DNA of 64,000 bases from Bradyrhizobium erythrophlei (GCA_900129675.1 FSRD01000003.1:620001-684000), one strand, 5' to 3'. Numbered from the stretch's first letter, positions 54,207 through 63,467 are shown. Numbers and translations are program-made. The notes: a model not told the origin generated them from the letters alone.

Positions 54207-55841
54207 TCAGGTTCCCGGCCTCGATACCTCGATCTCCTTTGAGGTGATGAACTCCAGCAGCACCGGGATGCCTTCCTTGGTCTTGGCAATGCCGCGCTGG
54301 ATCGCCGGGATGATGTCCTCCGGCTTGGTCACCCGCTCGCCATAGCCGCCGAAGGCGCGCGCCATCGCGGCGTAGTCGCCGGAGATGTCGGTCGAGCGAT
54401 ATTTCTCGGTCGAGATCGGCATCACCTTCAATTCGATCGCCATCGAGAAATTGTTCAGCAGGATCGACATGATCGGAATCCGCTCGCGCACCGCGGTCTC
54501 GAAATCCATGCCGGTGAAGCCGATCGCGGCGTCGCCCCAGACATTGATGCAGAGCTTGTCGGGCTTTGCGAGCTTGGCGCCCATTGCGAGGCCGAGGCCG
54601 TAGCCGAGCTGCGTGGTCTTGCCCCAGCCGATATAGGACAGTGGTTCGACCGCCTTCCAGAACGGCGACAGCTGGTCACGCGGGCTGCCGGCGTCGTGGG
54701 TGATGATGGTGTTCCTGATGTCGACGGTATGCTGCAGGTCCCACAGCACGCGGTAGGGATTCAGCGGCGCGTCGTTATGGGTGAGCTTCGGCATCCATTT
54801 TGCCAGCCACTCCTTGTGCGAGGCCGCGATCTCGGCGGCCACCGCGCTCGCGTCGCGGTCGGAGGTGACGCTCCTGCCGATCTCTTCCAGGAGCGCATCG
54901 AGCACGAGCCCGGCATCGCCGACCAGGCCGATCCTGGCCTCGACATCCTTGTTGAGATGGTTCGGGTCGAGCGTGGAATGGATGATGGTCTTGCCCTTCG
55001 GCATCGCGATGCCGAACGAGGTTTCGGTAAACGAGCAGCCGATGCCGAAGATCACATCGGCCTCGGCCAGGAATTTTGGCACCGCGCGCGGCACGGCGAG
55101 GCCGCCGGAGCCGAGCGACAGCGGATGCGTTTCGGGAAACGACGATTTGCCGCCGAGGCTGGTGGTGACGGGAATGGCGAGCCGTTCGGCGAGGCGTTTC
55201 AGCTGCGGCCATGCCTTGGCGTAATGTACGCCCTGGCCGGCATAGATCACCGGCCGCCTGGCGCCGATCAACAGCGCCGCCGCTTCCTTCACATGCGCAG
55301 GATCGGCCCCGTAGCGGGTGCGCAGAACCGGCGTGTAGTTCAAGGGCTCCGGCACGTCCTCGTTCCACATGTCGGCCGGGATCTCGACGATGACGGGCCC
55401 GCCGCGGCCGTTTTTCAGTTTCGTGAAAGCGCGCCGAAAGATGTTGCAGACCTCAGCGGCGATGTTGATCGGTTCGGACGATTTTGCAAAAGCCTTCATT
55501 GCCTGGCTGGAATTGAAGTTCGGCTCGATATTCGCAAGCCGGCGCGCGTAGCCCATCGGCAGCACCAGCACCGGGACGGATTCGCCAAAGCATTGCGCCA
55601 CGCCGCCCATGGCGTTTTCGGCGCCCGGCCCGTGCTGCATGCAGAACGCGCCGATGGAGTGGCCCGAAGTGACCCGCGAGATTGCGTCCGCCATGTGCAG
55701 CCCGATGCGTTCCTGCCGCACCATCACCGGCCGGATATCGGCAATGGCGGCATGTTCGATCAGATGATTGACCGGATAGCCGCAGAGGATCTCGATCCCC
55801 TCGCGCTTCATGATTTCTGCGATCGCGGTGCCGAGTTTCAT
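54207..55841 (-). CDS. Thiamine-diphosphate-dependent enzyme, acetolactate synthase-like
   Basis: 544 residues from ATG 55841 (strong GGGGGAG upstream). The three-domain ThDP layout is visible: catalytic Glu near residue 44 in MVRQERIGLHMADAIS, a middle domain (about 190-330), and the ThDP motif GDAAIGFTGMDFETAV continuing to LLNN; the normal GDG is GDA here. It belongs to a group often labelled thiamine-pyrophosphate-requiring protein. Possible reactions are decarboxylation or ligation of a 2-oxo acid; the substrate is not evident. No small regulatory subunit gene is present. Confidence 0.85.
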   Translation of the reverse strand: MKLGTAIAEIMKREGIEILCGYPVNHLIEHAAIADIRPVMVRQERIGLHMADAISRVTSGHSIGAFCMQHGPGAENAMGGVAQCFGESVPVLVLPMGYARRLANIEPNFNSSQAMKAFAKSSEPINIAAEVCNIFRRAFTKLKNGRGGPVIVEIPADMWNEDVPEPLNYTPVLRTRYGADPAHVKEAAALLIGARRPVIYAGQGVHYAKAWPQLKRLAERLAIPVTTSLGGKSSFPETHPLSLGSGGLAVPRAVPKFLAEADVIFGIGCSFTETSFGIAMPKGKTIIHSTLDPNHLNKDVEARIGLVGDAGLVLDALLEEIGRSVTSDRDASAVAAEIAASHKEWLAKWMPKLTHNDAPLNPYRVLWDLQHTVDIRNTIITHDAGSPRDQLSPFWKAVEPLSYIGWGKTTQLGYGLGLAMGAKLAKPDKLCINVWGDAAIGFTGMDFETAVRERIPIMSILLNNFSMAIELKVMPISTEKYRSTDISGDYAAMARAFGGYGERVTKPEDIIPAIQRGIAKTKEGIPVLLEFITSKEIEVSRPGT

Positions 55842-56200
55842 GGCGGTCTCTCCCCCTTGATTCAGGCCGGTTTGGTCCGACCCTGTTACCGCCAGTTGGA
55901 ACAGGATTTTGCCGAGCGGTAAAGCGCGAGCGGCGCGTGCCCGCGGAAGTGCTGATATGCGTTTGGGGGTTTGAAGGGCAGGCGAGGGCGGGGTCCTGGT
56001 CTTCGCCTGCCGTGTCTCACTAGGGGTGCAGTCCAGCACTTTGCTGCTGGATTTGCCAACCACATTTCGGCTGGCGCGCTGTCTCTTGTGTTCGATCAGC
56101 CGACGATCCCCGAGCCGCTTGAATAGTTAAGCAGCGGTACGATCTTCTCATTCGGGACCGCGACGGCCGCCGCGGCTTGGCTGATACAACCGACAAATCC
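55842..56200. other. Intergenic region before the ThDP-enzyme gene
   Basis: 359 bases with no supported gene. A seven-base hairpin (TCCAGCA at 56032-56038 with TGCTGGA at 56045-56051) may weakly terminate the minus-strand YbaK gene. The promoter of the ThDP gene should lie here too. Confidence 0.45.
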
Positions 56201-56671
56201 TCAGTCGTGCGAGCTGAAGCGCCCGTGCGGTGCGTTGGCCGTCAGGCGCGCAAACTGCACGTGACCCATATGAAGCAGCGTCTCGTGATCGCCGGCTTCC
56301 ATATAGATCTCCGGCTGCGCCTGGATGCTGTCGTCGACGATGATGTCCAGCCCGTAGCATTTGCCGACGGCGGGAACCGCACCGTGCGCACAGTCGCCGA
56401 ACAGCCGATTGATTTCGGTTTCATCGGCCATATGGACATTGTCACCGAGTTCTGTCCTCAGATCCGACAGGCGGAGGTGATGCGATGCGGGCAAGACAGC
56501 CAGAATGTATTCGCCGTCGCGCCGCAACACGATGCCCTTGGCGAGGCGATCGCCCGAAATATGGCATGCCTCGGCCGTGCGAGTGGACGTCATGCTGAAT
56601 TCGTGCGGGATCACTTCGTATTGGATGTTTTCAGCGGCCAGGTATTTCTGGAGTGTGGGAGCAATGGACAT
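56201..56671 (-). CDS. YbaK/aminoacyl-tRNA deacylase family protein
   Basis: 156 residues. The domain has the start typical for this family (IAPTLQKYLAAENIQYEVIP), the likely catalytic Lys in RLAKGIVLRRDGEYILAVLP, and the GxxP-like GAVPAVGKCYGLDIIVDD. Such domains remove wrongly attached amino acids from tRNA, or are close relatives with unknown targets. ATG 56671 with GGAGG eight bases upstream was chosen. Confidence 0.85.
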   Translation of the reverse strand: MSIAPTLQKYLAAENIQYEVIPHEFSMTSTRTAEACHISGDRLAKGIVLRRDGEYILAVLPASHHLRLSDLRTELGDNVHMADETEINRLFGDCAHGAVPAVGKCYGLDIIVDDSIQAQPEIYMEAGDHETLLHMGHVQFARLTANAPHGRFSSHD

Positions 56672-56774
56672 GACATGACCTCCGGTGCAGTGGGCCAACC
56701 ACCCGCCACAAGGTCTTCCTGCAGAGCCTCGCGTACGATGGGCGGCTGCATAATGATAAGGTCAACATAGGCCC

Positions 56775-56892
56775 TCCATCCGCCAGCTGCAATTCTTCGT
56801 CAGTGACCGGGTGCAATGCACCATTTCCACTTTGGCGTTGGGAATTGCGGTGACCGTGCTGGTGCAGTCCAGCACCGTCACCCTAATACCAG
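56775..56892 (+). pseudogene. Possible remnant of a Na/Pi cotransporter gene
   Basis: One forward reading frame in this stretch gives LALGIAVTVLVQSSTVTL, which resembles the QSS-containing repeat of Na/phosphate cotransporters (NptA family). The resemblance covers about 35 residues and fails on both sides, and no start or full domain is present. It may be a gene relic or chance. Confidence 0.25.
56849..56882. other. Strong hairpin after the small exported protein gene
   Basis: GGTGACCGTGCTGG (56849-56862) and CCAGCACCGTCACC (56869-56882) pair over 14 bases with one mismatch and a six-base loop. It lies 44 bases beyond the stop of the minus-strand gene at 56926, but lacks a T-run. It overlaps the possible transporter remnant. 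Confidence 0.6.
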
Positions 56893-56925
56893 GAGATCAG
56901 CGCACGGACTCGCTGGCGGTGAGCA

Positions 56926-57327
56926 TCAGTCGTTATTGTGGCCGTAGTAACTTCTTAAAAGTCGATAATGTCCACCTGTCGAGATGTATTCCTGATGGAG
57001 ACAACCCGCCTCAGTACAAAACGTCCTTTCGTCACATCGGAAATGTTCGAAGTGCAATTTGATCAGCTGCGAGTTCTGGAAATAGGTAGCGAAGTAATGG
57101 GCAGCTCGCGGTAGTTGCTCGCACATGCGGTTGACGGCATTTCGAACTTCTGTGGGCAGTTGAGAGATATGCTCGGCATTCCAGGGATCATCGTGAGTGA
57201 CTTGGCTACCGCGAGCAAATGCGAGCGACGTCTGCCAAGTGCAGATTAGTAAGAGCGCGAGGCGGACTGTTTGAAGTCGCCCTATTTGAAGTCGCCGTGC
57301 GTCAAGGGTCTGCATGCCAGCCCCCAT
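56926..57327 (-). CDS. Exported protein of unknown function with four cysteines
   Basis: 133 residues. A signal peptide (about residues 17-38, VRLALLLICTWQTSLAFARG) precedes a mature part with ISQLPTEVRNAVNRMCEQLP and a Cys-rich end (FRCDERTFCTEAGCLHQEYI). Two or more disulfides in the periplasm are likely. ATG 57327 or ATG 57315 could be the start. I recall similar proteins in Bradyrhizobium and Rhodopseudomonas but no function. It diverges from the metal-efflux operon. Confidence 0.6.
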   Translation of the reverse strand: MGAGMQTLDARRLQIGRLQTVRLALLLICTWQTSLAFARGSQVTHDDPWNAEHISQLPTEVRNAVNRMCEQLPRAAHYFATYFQNSQLIKLHFEHFRCDERTFCTEAGCLHQEYISTGGHYRLLRSYYGHNND

Positions 57328-57414
57328 GATCCGCAAATTGAAAGTCTACCAGAAATGCCGACCGGTCCCAATGCCAAAAGGAGGGCACATCAAGAACACT
57401 TCAATACACAGGTT

Positions 57415-57490
57415 GTGTTGCATCGCGACGGAGCTTTCGGCAACCTCCATCATCGCAGATTGTGGTTCGAAATCGTAATAGTGTTGCATC
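57415..57490 (+). promoter_or_regulatory. Direct repeats upstream of the metal-efflux operon
   Basis: GTGTTGCATC occurs at 57415-57424 and again at 57481-57490, both followed by CGA within three bases, 66 bases apart (about six helical turns). The first copy is part of ACACAGGTTGTGT, a short inverted repeat. Both lie between the divergent exported-protein gene and the efflux operon, so binding of a regulator there is plausible. Confidence 0.35.
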
Positions 57491-57515
57491 CCGAAGTTTG
57501 ATAGTCCTAACCTCG

Positions 57516-57890
57516 ATGAGGCGACCGACCTACCATAAGTGCCGTCCACCGGCGCTACGCCGGCTGCTGACGGCATTGCTCGCGGTCGCGTACCTGTTGG
57601 TTGGGTTCGCGGGTGAAATTTCGTGCGCAGAGGAATCGTTGGAAGTCGCCAACGCCTCGATCGCCAACTCATCTGAAGTCAATGTGGCGACGGAGAAGTC
57701 TGACGAGGGGGCGAAAAAGGCCCCTAAGGTCGTCGAGCATTGTTACACCTGTGTTCCGCTTCTTATGCCCGCGCTTGTACTAGTTGCCGAGCCTTTGGCT
57801 CAACCCGTCAAATTGTTCTTCGAAGCCCCCACGTTCCTGCTCGAGGACCATCCCGGGCTTGACACACCGCCCCCCAAACACCTGACCTGA
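57516..57890 (+). CDS. Small exported protein at the head of the efflux operon
   Basis: 124 residues. Signal peptide LLTALLAVAYLLVGFAGEIS, then an acidic linker and a conserved core EHCYTCVPLLMPA with two nearby Cys and a His that could bind a metal. The position before the czcC-like gene corresponds to CzcI or CnrX-type small periplasmic regulators in Cupriavidus, but the sequence is not obviously related. ATG 57516 was chosen because the signal peptide then has a usual length. Confidence 0.65.
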   Translation: MRRPTYHKCRPPALRRLLTALLAVAYLLVGFAGEISCAEESLEVANASIANSSEVNVATEKSDEGAKKAPKVVEHCYTCVPLLMPALVLVAEPLAQPVKLFFEAPTFLLEDHPGLDTPPPKHLT

Positions 57891-57950
57891 AAATCGTAGC
57901 TGCGCGCGGCCGCGCCGTGTCGCTGTCCTTCCGCTTTTCCGGTTGAACCG

Positions 57951-59264
57951 ATGTATTTGCTAGTGGTGGCTTTGCGCCTGATGTGCGCATTGCTTGTCGT
58001 CACAATTCCAGTCGAAGCTGCTGAGAGCGCGCCACGATCGATTTCGTTGGCCCAGGCTCTGCAACGCGCTTTGGCGGCGAATCCGCGTCTGACGGCGGCG
58101 GAGCGCGATATCGGCATTGCGGGCGGCCTCAAGATTCAGGCTGGTGCCCTTCCCAATCCCGATCTTTCCTTCGAACTCGACAACGCGCTCGGCTCGGGAC
58201 CGTACAAAGGGCTTCGATCGGCCGAGACAACCCTGCAACTCAGTCAGCTTGTCGAACTGGGTGGCAAGCGCGAGGCCCGACTGGCGGCCGGAGAAGCAGG
58301 TATGGGCACAGCCGTTTGGCAGCGCCGCGCGACCCGGTTGGAGGTGCTGTCAGAAACGGCGATCGCTTTCATCACCGTGGTAAGCGCCCAGCGCCGCATT
58401 GAAATCTTCGACGAGCAGATTTCGAGCCTCGATCAGCTCATTCCACTGTTGCAAAGGCGGGTTCAGGAGGGCGCTTCTTCCCCGGCGGAAACGTTACGGG
58501 CGCAGGTGGCAGCCGACTTGTTCCGCGTCGATCGCGAACGCGCGAAGACGCAACTGGCCACGGCACGGCGCGACCTCGCTATCCTGATGGGTGACAGCAG
58601 TCCGCATTTCGGTGAGGCAGTAGGACGCTTGGCCAACGTCGGGCAGCCGCCACCCTTCAAGGCCGTGATCCAAGCCATCGACGCCAATCCGCAATTGGTG
58701 CGATGGACGGCCGTGACTGCGCAACGTAACGCAGAACTCATTCTTGCGCGTCTCAAACGGATTCCCGACGTGCATATCTCCGCCGGATGGCGACACTTCC
58801 AGGAAACTGTGCAGCTTTCCGCGCAAGGGCAGCCCTTTGAGGACCACAACGAAAACGCGGTCCGGCTCGGCGTGTCGGTGCCGCTTCCAGTCTTAGATCA
58901 GAACACTGGCAATATCATTGCTGCCGAAGAAGCCCTGGCGAAGATCGGCGCCGAGCGTTCGGTCAACAAGCTCGTCCTGATCAGCGTCGCTGGCCGCGCC
59001 TACGACGCCCTAAATGGCGCGCTCGCCGAACTGAAGTTACTGCGGACGTCGGTCATCCCAAATGCGCGCAGCGCCTCCGAAACGATTCAGAGCGGCTACC
59101 TGCAAGGCCGCTTCACGTTGCTCGAATTGCTTGACGTTCGAGGCTCGGTCTTGCAGGCGCTGCTCCGGGAGCAGGAAGCGTTGCAGAATTTCCACGTTGC
59201 CATCGCGACGATCGAAGGTCTCGCCGGTAACCCGTTTTCGCTCAGCCGCGAGAGTTCAAGATGA
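57951..59264 (+). CDS. czcC: Outer-membrane channel of the TolC/CzcC family
   Basis: 437 residues with a signal peptide (MYLLVVALRLMCALLVVTIP) and the repeated OEP pattern: ISLAQALQRALAANPRLTAA, GALPNPDLSFEL, QLSQLVELGGKREARLAAG and a second repeat with VRLGVSVPLPVLDQNTGNI. It should form the outer-membrane tunnel of the tripartite pump. Its stop overlaps the adaptor ATG (ATGA), and it starts 60 bases after the small exported protein gene. Confidence 0.88.
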   Translation: MYLLVVALRLMCALLVVTIPVEAAESAPRSISLAQALQRALAANPRLTAAERDIGIAGGLKIQAGALPNPDLSFELDNALGSGPYKGLRSAETTLQLSQLVELGGKREARLAAGEAGMGTAVWQRRATRLEVLSETAIAFITVVSAQRRIEIFDEQISSLDQLIPLLQRRVQEGASSPAETLRAQVAADLFRVDRERAKTQLATARRDLAILMGDSSPHFGEAVGRLANVGQPPPFKAVIQAIDANPQLVRWTAVTAQRNAELILARLKRIPDVHISAGWRHFQETVQLSAQGQPFEDHNENAVRLGVSVPLPVLDQNTGNIIAAEEALAKIGAERSVNKLVLISVAGRAYDALNGALAELKLLRTSVIPNARSASETIQSGYLQGRFTLLELLDVRGSVLQALLREQEALQNFHVAIATIEGLAGNPFSLSRESSR

Positions 59265-60208
59265 TTCGAGGATTGATCCGATTTTTGGTCTTCGCGCTGG
59301 TTGCCGCAGCGCTTGTCGTCGGCGGCTACCGGATGCTGACGCCGGGGACGACGAAAACACCGGCAACAGAGAAAGCTGAAAAGGAAGAACATTCGGATAG
59401 CGTTGTGCTGAGCGACGCCAAGGTCGCGTCAGCCGGAATAGAGCTTGCAAAAGCGTCTCCCGGCGTGCTGCGCGACAGCCTGTTGCTGAACGGAATGGTC
59501 CAGCCAAACCAGGAATCGCTGGTTCAGGTCACGCCCCGCTTCCCGGGCATCGTACGCGACGTGCGCAAGCGGATTGGGGATCGCGTCCAAAAGGGCGATG
59601 TCCTTGCCATCGTCGAAAGCAATCAGAGCCTGACGCCGTATGAGCTGAAGGCCGCGCTCGCAGGCACGGTCATCGACCGTCAAACGACGCTGGGTGAATA
59701 CGTATCCGAACAGAAGCCGGCGTTTGTCATCGCCGATCTGTCGACGGTATGGGTCGATTTCTCCGTCTACCGGCGCGACCTGACGCGCGTCAACATTGGC
59801 GATCAGGTTTTCATCGATCCCGCGGACGGCGGCCCGGCGATCGAAGCGAAGGTCTCGTATCTGTCGCCCGTCGGCAGCAGTGATACCCAGAGCGCGCTTG
59901 CCAGGGCAATCGTACCGAATCCCGGGCAGCGGCTGCGGCCGGGCCTGTTCATTACGGGCCGGCTTACCCTTTCGGCGAAGCAGGTTGGAGTGGCGGTGAA
60001 ATCCTCGGCGTTACAAACCATCGAGAATCGCACGGTCGTCTTCGTCCGTAACGGCGAGAAGTTCGAAGTCCGCGAGGTAGAACTCGGCGAGCGCGATCCG
60101 GAGTTCGTGGAAATCACATTCGGCGTACTGGAAGGCGATGTGTACGCAGCACGGAACAGTTTCATCGTGAAGGCGGAACTGGCGAAAGGAGCGCCAGACA
60201 ATGATTGA
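59261..60208 (+). CDS. czcB: Periplasmic adaptor of the RND pump, lacking the usual helical hairpin
   Basis: 315 residues, shorter than typical CzcB/CusB (about 380-520). One N-terminal membrane anchor or signal helix (5-22) is followed by the lipoyl halves: VTPRFPGIVRDV to VLAIVES (about 90-120) and LAGTVIDRQTTLGEYVSE (about 133-150). Only about ten residues (NQSLTPYELKA) lie between, where most adaptors have a long alpha-helical hairpin that meets the outer-membrane channel. Beta-barrel and membrane-proximal domains follow (VWVDFSVYRRDL; VGVAVKSSALQTIENRTV). The gene overlaps czcC by four bases. Confidence 0.88.
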   Translation: MIRGLIRFLVFALVAAALVVGGYRMLTPGTTKTPATEKAEKEEHSDSVVLSDAKVASAGIELAKASPGVLRDSLLLNGMVQPNQESLVQVTPRFPGIVRDVRKRIGDRVQKGDVLAIVESNQSLTPYELKAALAGTVIDRQTTLGEYVSEQKPAFVIADLSTVWVDFSVYRRDLTRVNIGDQVFIDPADGGPAIEAKVSYLSPVGSSDTQSALARAIVPNPGQRLRPGLFITGRLTLSAKQVGVAVKSSALQTIENRTVVFVRNGEKFEVREVELGERDPEFVEITFGVLEGDVYAARNSFIVKAELAKGAPDND

Positions 60209-60261
60209 CGTCGCTCCAACGCTGATCACCGTCTTCATAAACAGACGTCCGGAGTAGTGCG

Positions 60262-63200
60262 ATGATTGACGGCATTCTTTCTTTTGCCATTCGTCAGCGA
60301 TGGTTGGTGATGATCGGTGTATTTGCCATGGCAGGCTTTGGCGCTTGGAATTTTACGCGACTGCCGATCGACGCTGTTCCCGACATCACCAACGTTCAGG
60401 TCCAGATCAACAGCCGTGCACCCGGCTACTCGCCGCTGGAAGTCGAGCAGCGGATCACGTTTCCGATCGAGACCGCCATGGGAGGACTGCCGAACCTGGA
60501 GAGCACACGGTCGCAATCGCGTTACGGCCTCAGCCAGGTCACGGTCATCTTCAAGGATGGTACCAACATTTATTTCGCCAGACAGCTCGTCAACGAAAGG
60601 ATTCAGCAGGTCAGGGATCAACTGCCCGCAGGCATCGAGACCGCGATGGGGCCGGTGTCGGCCGGCTTAGGCGAAATCTACATGTTCACAGTCGAAGCCA
60701 AGCCCGAGGTGCGCAAGACGAGTGGGGAGCCCTACACCGAGAGCGACTTGCGCACTATTCAGGACTGGATCATCCGGCCGCAGTTAAGAACTGTCCCCGG
60801 CATCAGTGAAGTCAACACCGTCGGCGGATTCGAAAGGCAGTTTCACGTGCTGCCCGATCCGGCGCAACTTATGGCTTACAAACTCAGCTTCCGCGACGTC
60901 ATGACGGCGCTGGCGGCAAATAATGCGAATGTCGGTGCCGGCTACATCGAGCGGAATGGCGAGCAGTACCTCGTTCGCACCCCGGGACAGGTCGGCAACA
61001 TCGACGAAATCAAGGAAATCGTGATCGGATCGCGAAACGGCGTTCCGGTGCGGGTGTCCGACGTCGCAGAAGTGAGGGAAGGCAAGGATCTGCGCACCGG
61101 TGCGGCAACCTTGAATGGGAAGGAAGTCGTGCTCGGCACGGCAATGCTGCTGATCGGCGAAAACAGCCGGACCGTAGCGCAGCGTGTGGCCGCCAAACTC
61201 AAGGAGATCGGGCGTTCGCTGCCGGACGGCGTGATCGCGCATACCGTCTACGACCGGACACGCCTCGTCGAGGCGACGATTGCAACTGTCGAGAAGAATC
61301 TCGTGGAAGGCGCGCTTCTGGTCGTCGCTGTGCTGTTCTTGACCCTAGGAAATTTCAGAGCTGCGATTGCAACGGCGTGCGTCATTCCGCTGTCCATGCT
61401 GTTCGCCATCACCGGCATGGTGGAGAACAGGGTTAGCGCCAACCTCATGAGCCTGGGCGCTATCGACTTCGGCATCATCATCGACGGTGCGGTCATTATC
61501 ATTGAGAATTGCTTGCGCTTGCTCGCTGCCGAGCAGCACCGGCTCGGCCGTGTGCTCAATCGCGAGGAACGTCTTGAGACCATTCTCGCGGGATCGCGCG
61601 AGGTTATTCGCCCCAGCCTGTTTGGGACATTCATTATTGCTGTCGTCTACCTGCCAATCCTGACGCTCACGGGCGTCGAAGGAAAGATGTTCACGCCGAT
61701 GGCCCTGACGGTGCTGATGGCGCTGACCGGCGCCGCCATCCTGTCGCTGACCTTTGTGCCAGCCGCGGTGGCGCTGCTGGTCACCGGCCAAGTATCCGAG
61801 CACGAGAATTTCTTCATGCGAGGCGCGCGCCACATCTATGAACCGCTGCTCGCCGCGTCGATCCGCAACAGGTTCGGCGTCGCGGTGATTGCGGTCCTGC
61901 TGGTTGCCGTTTGCGGTATCGCCACTTCCCGCATGGGCGGGGAATTCATTCCGAGCCTCGACGAGGGTGATGTGTCAATGGAGGTCGTCCGCATCCCGGG
62001 CACAAGCCTGACGCAATCGGTCGAAATGCAGGCAATGCTCGAGAAGCGGGTGCTCAAGGTGCCTGAAGTCAAAGAGGCGTTCGCGCGCACGGGCTCGGCG
62101 GAAGTTGCGACCGACCCGATGCCGCCGTCTGGGTCGGATGGGTACATAATGCTGAAGCCAAGGAAGGAGTGGCCCGATCCCGGCAAGTCGAAGGCCGCCG
62201 TTGTTTCGGATATCCAGGAGGCGTTCGTAGATGTCCCCGGAAGCGTCTATGGGATTTCGCAACCGATCCAGCAACGCATGAACGAAACCGTATCGGGTAT
62301 CCGCAGCGACGTCGCCGTCAAGATATTCGGTGACGATCTGGACGTACTAATCCAATCGGCGGCCCGGGTCCAGGCGATCCTGCAGAACGTGCAGGGGGCA
62401 GCGGATGTCAAAACTGAGCAGACCTCGGGATTGCCGATACTCACCGTCAAACTGAACCGCCAAACCTTGTCGCGCTACGGGATCAGCGTCGGAGATGTCC
62501 AGAACCTGGTGGAAATCGCGGTTGGCGGCAAGAACGCGGGCCGGGTGTTTGAGGGAGATCGCCGCTTTGAGATTGTCGTGCGGCTCCCGGAACATCTGCG
62601 CTCGGACATCCAGGCAATCAGGTCGTTGCCGGTCCCGCTGCCGCCGATCGAGAATCCGGCCAAGGCAACCGCGGCTCTATGGGGCAATTCCCCGCTTGCC
62701 CAAATCCGTTATGTACCTTTGTCAGAGCTCGCCCAGGTCGATCTGGCGCCCGGTCCCAATCTGATCAGCCGCGAAGACGGGAAGCGGCGGATCGTCGTCA
62801 CTGCGAATGTAAGAGGCCGCGACCTCAGTTCATTCGTCGCTGACGCACAACAGCAGGTGGCGGAGAAGGTCAAGGTCCCGGCCGGCTACTGGCTCGGATG
62901 GGGCGGTCAGTTCGAACAGCTCGTCTCCGCGACGCAGCGGCTGATGGTCGTCGTGCCGCTCGCGCTACTGCTGATTCTCCTGCTCCTGTTTATCAGCCTG
63001 GGATCGATGCCGGATGCGCTGCTGGTGTTCAGCGGCGTGCCGCTTGCCCTGACCGGAGGGGTTGTCGCGCTTCTGCTGCGGGGAATCCCGCTTTCCATCA
63101 GCGCCGCCATCGGCTTCATCGCGCTCTCCGGGGTGGCGGTGCTCAACGGCCTGGTCATCATCACATTCATCGAAAAACGCCGCCGGGAGGGACATGCGCT

Positions 63201-63456
63201 GGTCGACGCGGTTCGGGAAGGCGCGCTCGTGCGGCTGCGGCCGGTCGTGATGACCGCGCTCGTAGCCTCCCTGGGCTTTGTCCCGATGGCGATTGCCACT
63301 GGCGCCGGGGCCGAAGTGCAGCGACCGCTTGCGACCGTTGTGATCGGCGGGGTCATTTCATCGACCATTCTTACATTGCTGGTTCTACCCGCTCTCTACG
63401 TGCTTTTTAGGCGGGAGACCCGCTCGAACATCGCGGCGGTCGCTGACGCAAATTAA
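60262..63456 (+). CDS. czcA: Heavy-metal efflux RND pump, CzcA/CusA family
   Basis: 1064 residues with twelve membrane helices and two large periplasmic loops. The start (FAIRQRWLVMIGVFAMAGFG, then LPIDAVPDITNVQVQI) is typical. TM4 has D402, D408 and E415 in AIDFGIIIDGAVIIIEN, exactly the proton-relay pattern and numbering of the Zn/Co/Cd exporter CzcA (HME1), in contrast to the pattern of Cu/Ag pumps. It moves divalent metal from periplasm or cytoplasm to outside, with CzcB and CzcC. A 53-base gap separates it from czcB. Confidence 0.95.
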   Translation: MIDGILSFAIRQRWLVMIGVFAMAGFGAWNFTRLPIDAVPDITNVQVQINSRAPGYSPLEVEQRITFPIETAMGGLPNLESTRSQSRYGLSQVTVIFKDGTNIYFARQLVNERIQQVRDQLPAGIETAMGPVSAGLGEIYMFTVEAKPEVRKTSGEPYTESDLRTIQDWIIRPQLRTVPGISEVNTVGGFERQFHVLPDPAQLMAYKLSFRDVMTALAANNANVGAGYIERNGEQYLVRTPGQVGNIDEIKEIVIGSRNGVPVRVSDVAEVREGKDLRTGAATLNGKEVVLGTAMLLIGENSRTVAQRVAAKLKEIGRSLPDGVIAHTVYDRTRLVEATIATVEKNLVEGALLVVAVLFLTLGNFRAAIATACVIPLSMLFAITGMVENRVSANLMSLGAIDFGIIIDGAVIIIENCLRLLAAEQHRLGRVLNREERLETILAGSREVIRPSLFGTFIIAVVYLPILTLTGVEGKMFTPMALTVLMALTGAAILSLTFVPAAVALLVTGQVSEHENFFMRGARHIYEPLLAASIRNRFGVAVIAVLLVAVCGIATSRMGGEFIPSLDEGDVSMEVVRIPGTSLTQSVEMQAMLEKRVLKVPEVKEAFARTGSAEVATDPMPPSGSDGYIMLKPRKEWPDPGKSKAAVVSDIQEAFVDVPGSVYGISQPIQQRMNETVSGIRSDVAVKIFGDDLDVLIQSAARVQAILQNVQGAADVKTEQTSGLPILTVKLNRQTLSRYGISVGDVQNLVEIAVGGKNAGRVFEGDRRFEIVVRLPEHLRSDIQAIRSLPVPLPPIENPAKATAALWGNSPLAQIRYVPLSELAQVDLAPGPNLISREDGKRRIVVTANVRGRDLSSFVADAQQQVAEKVKVPAGYWLGWGGQFEQLVSATQRLMVVVPLALLLILLLLFISLGSMPDALLVFSGVPLALTGGVVALLLRGIPLSISAAIGFIALSGVAVLNGLVIITFIEKRRREGHALVDAVREGALVRLRPVVMTALVASLGFVPMAIATGAGAEVQRPLATVVIGGVISSTILTLLVLPALYVLFRRETRSNIAAVADAN

Positions 63457-63467
63457 GGAGAACGATC

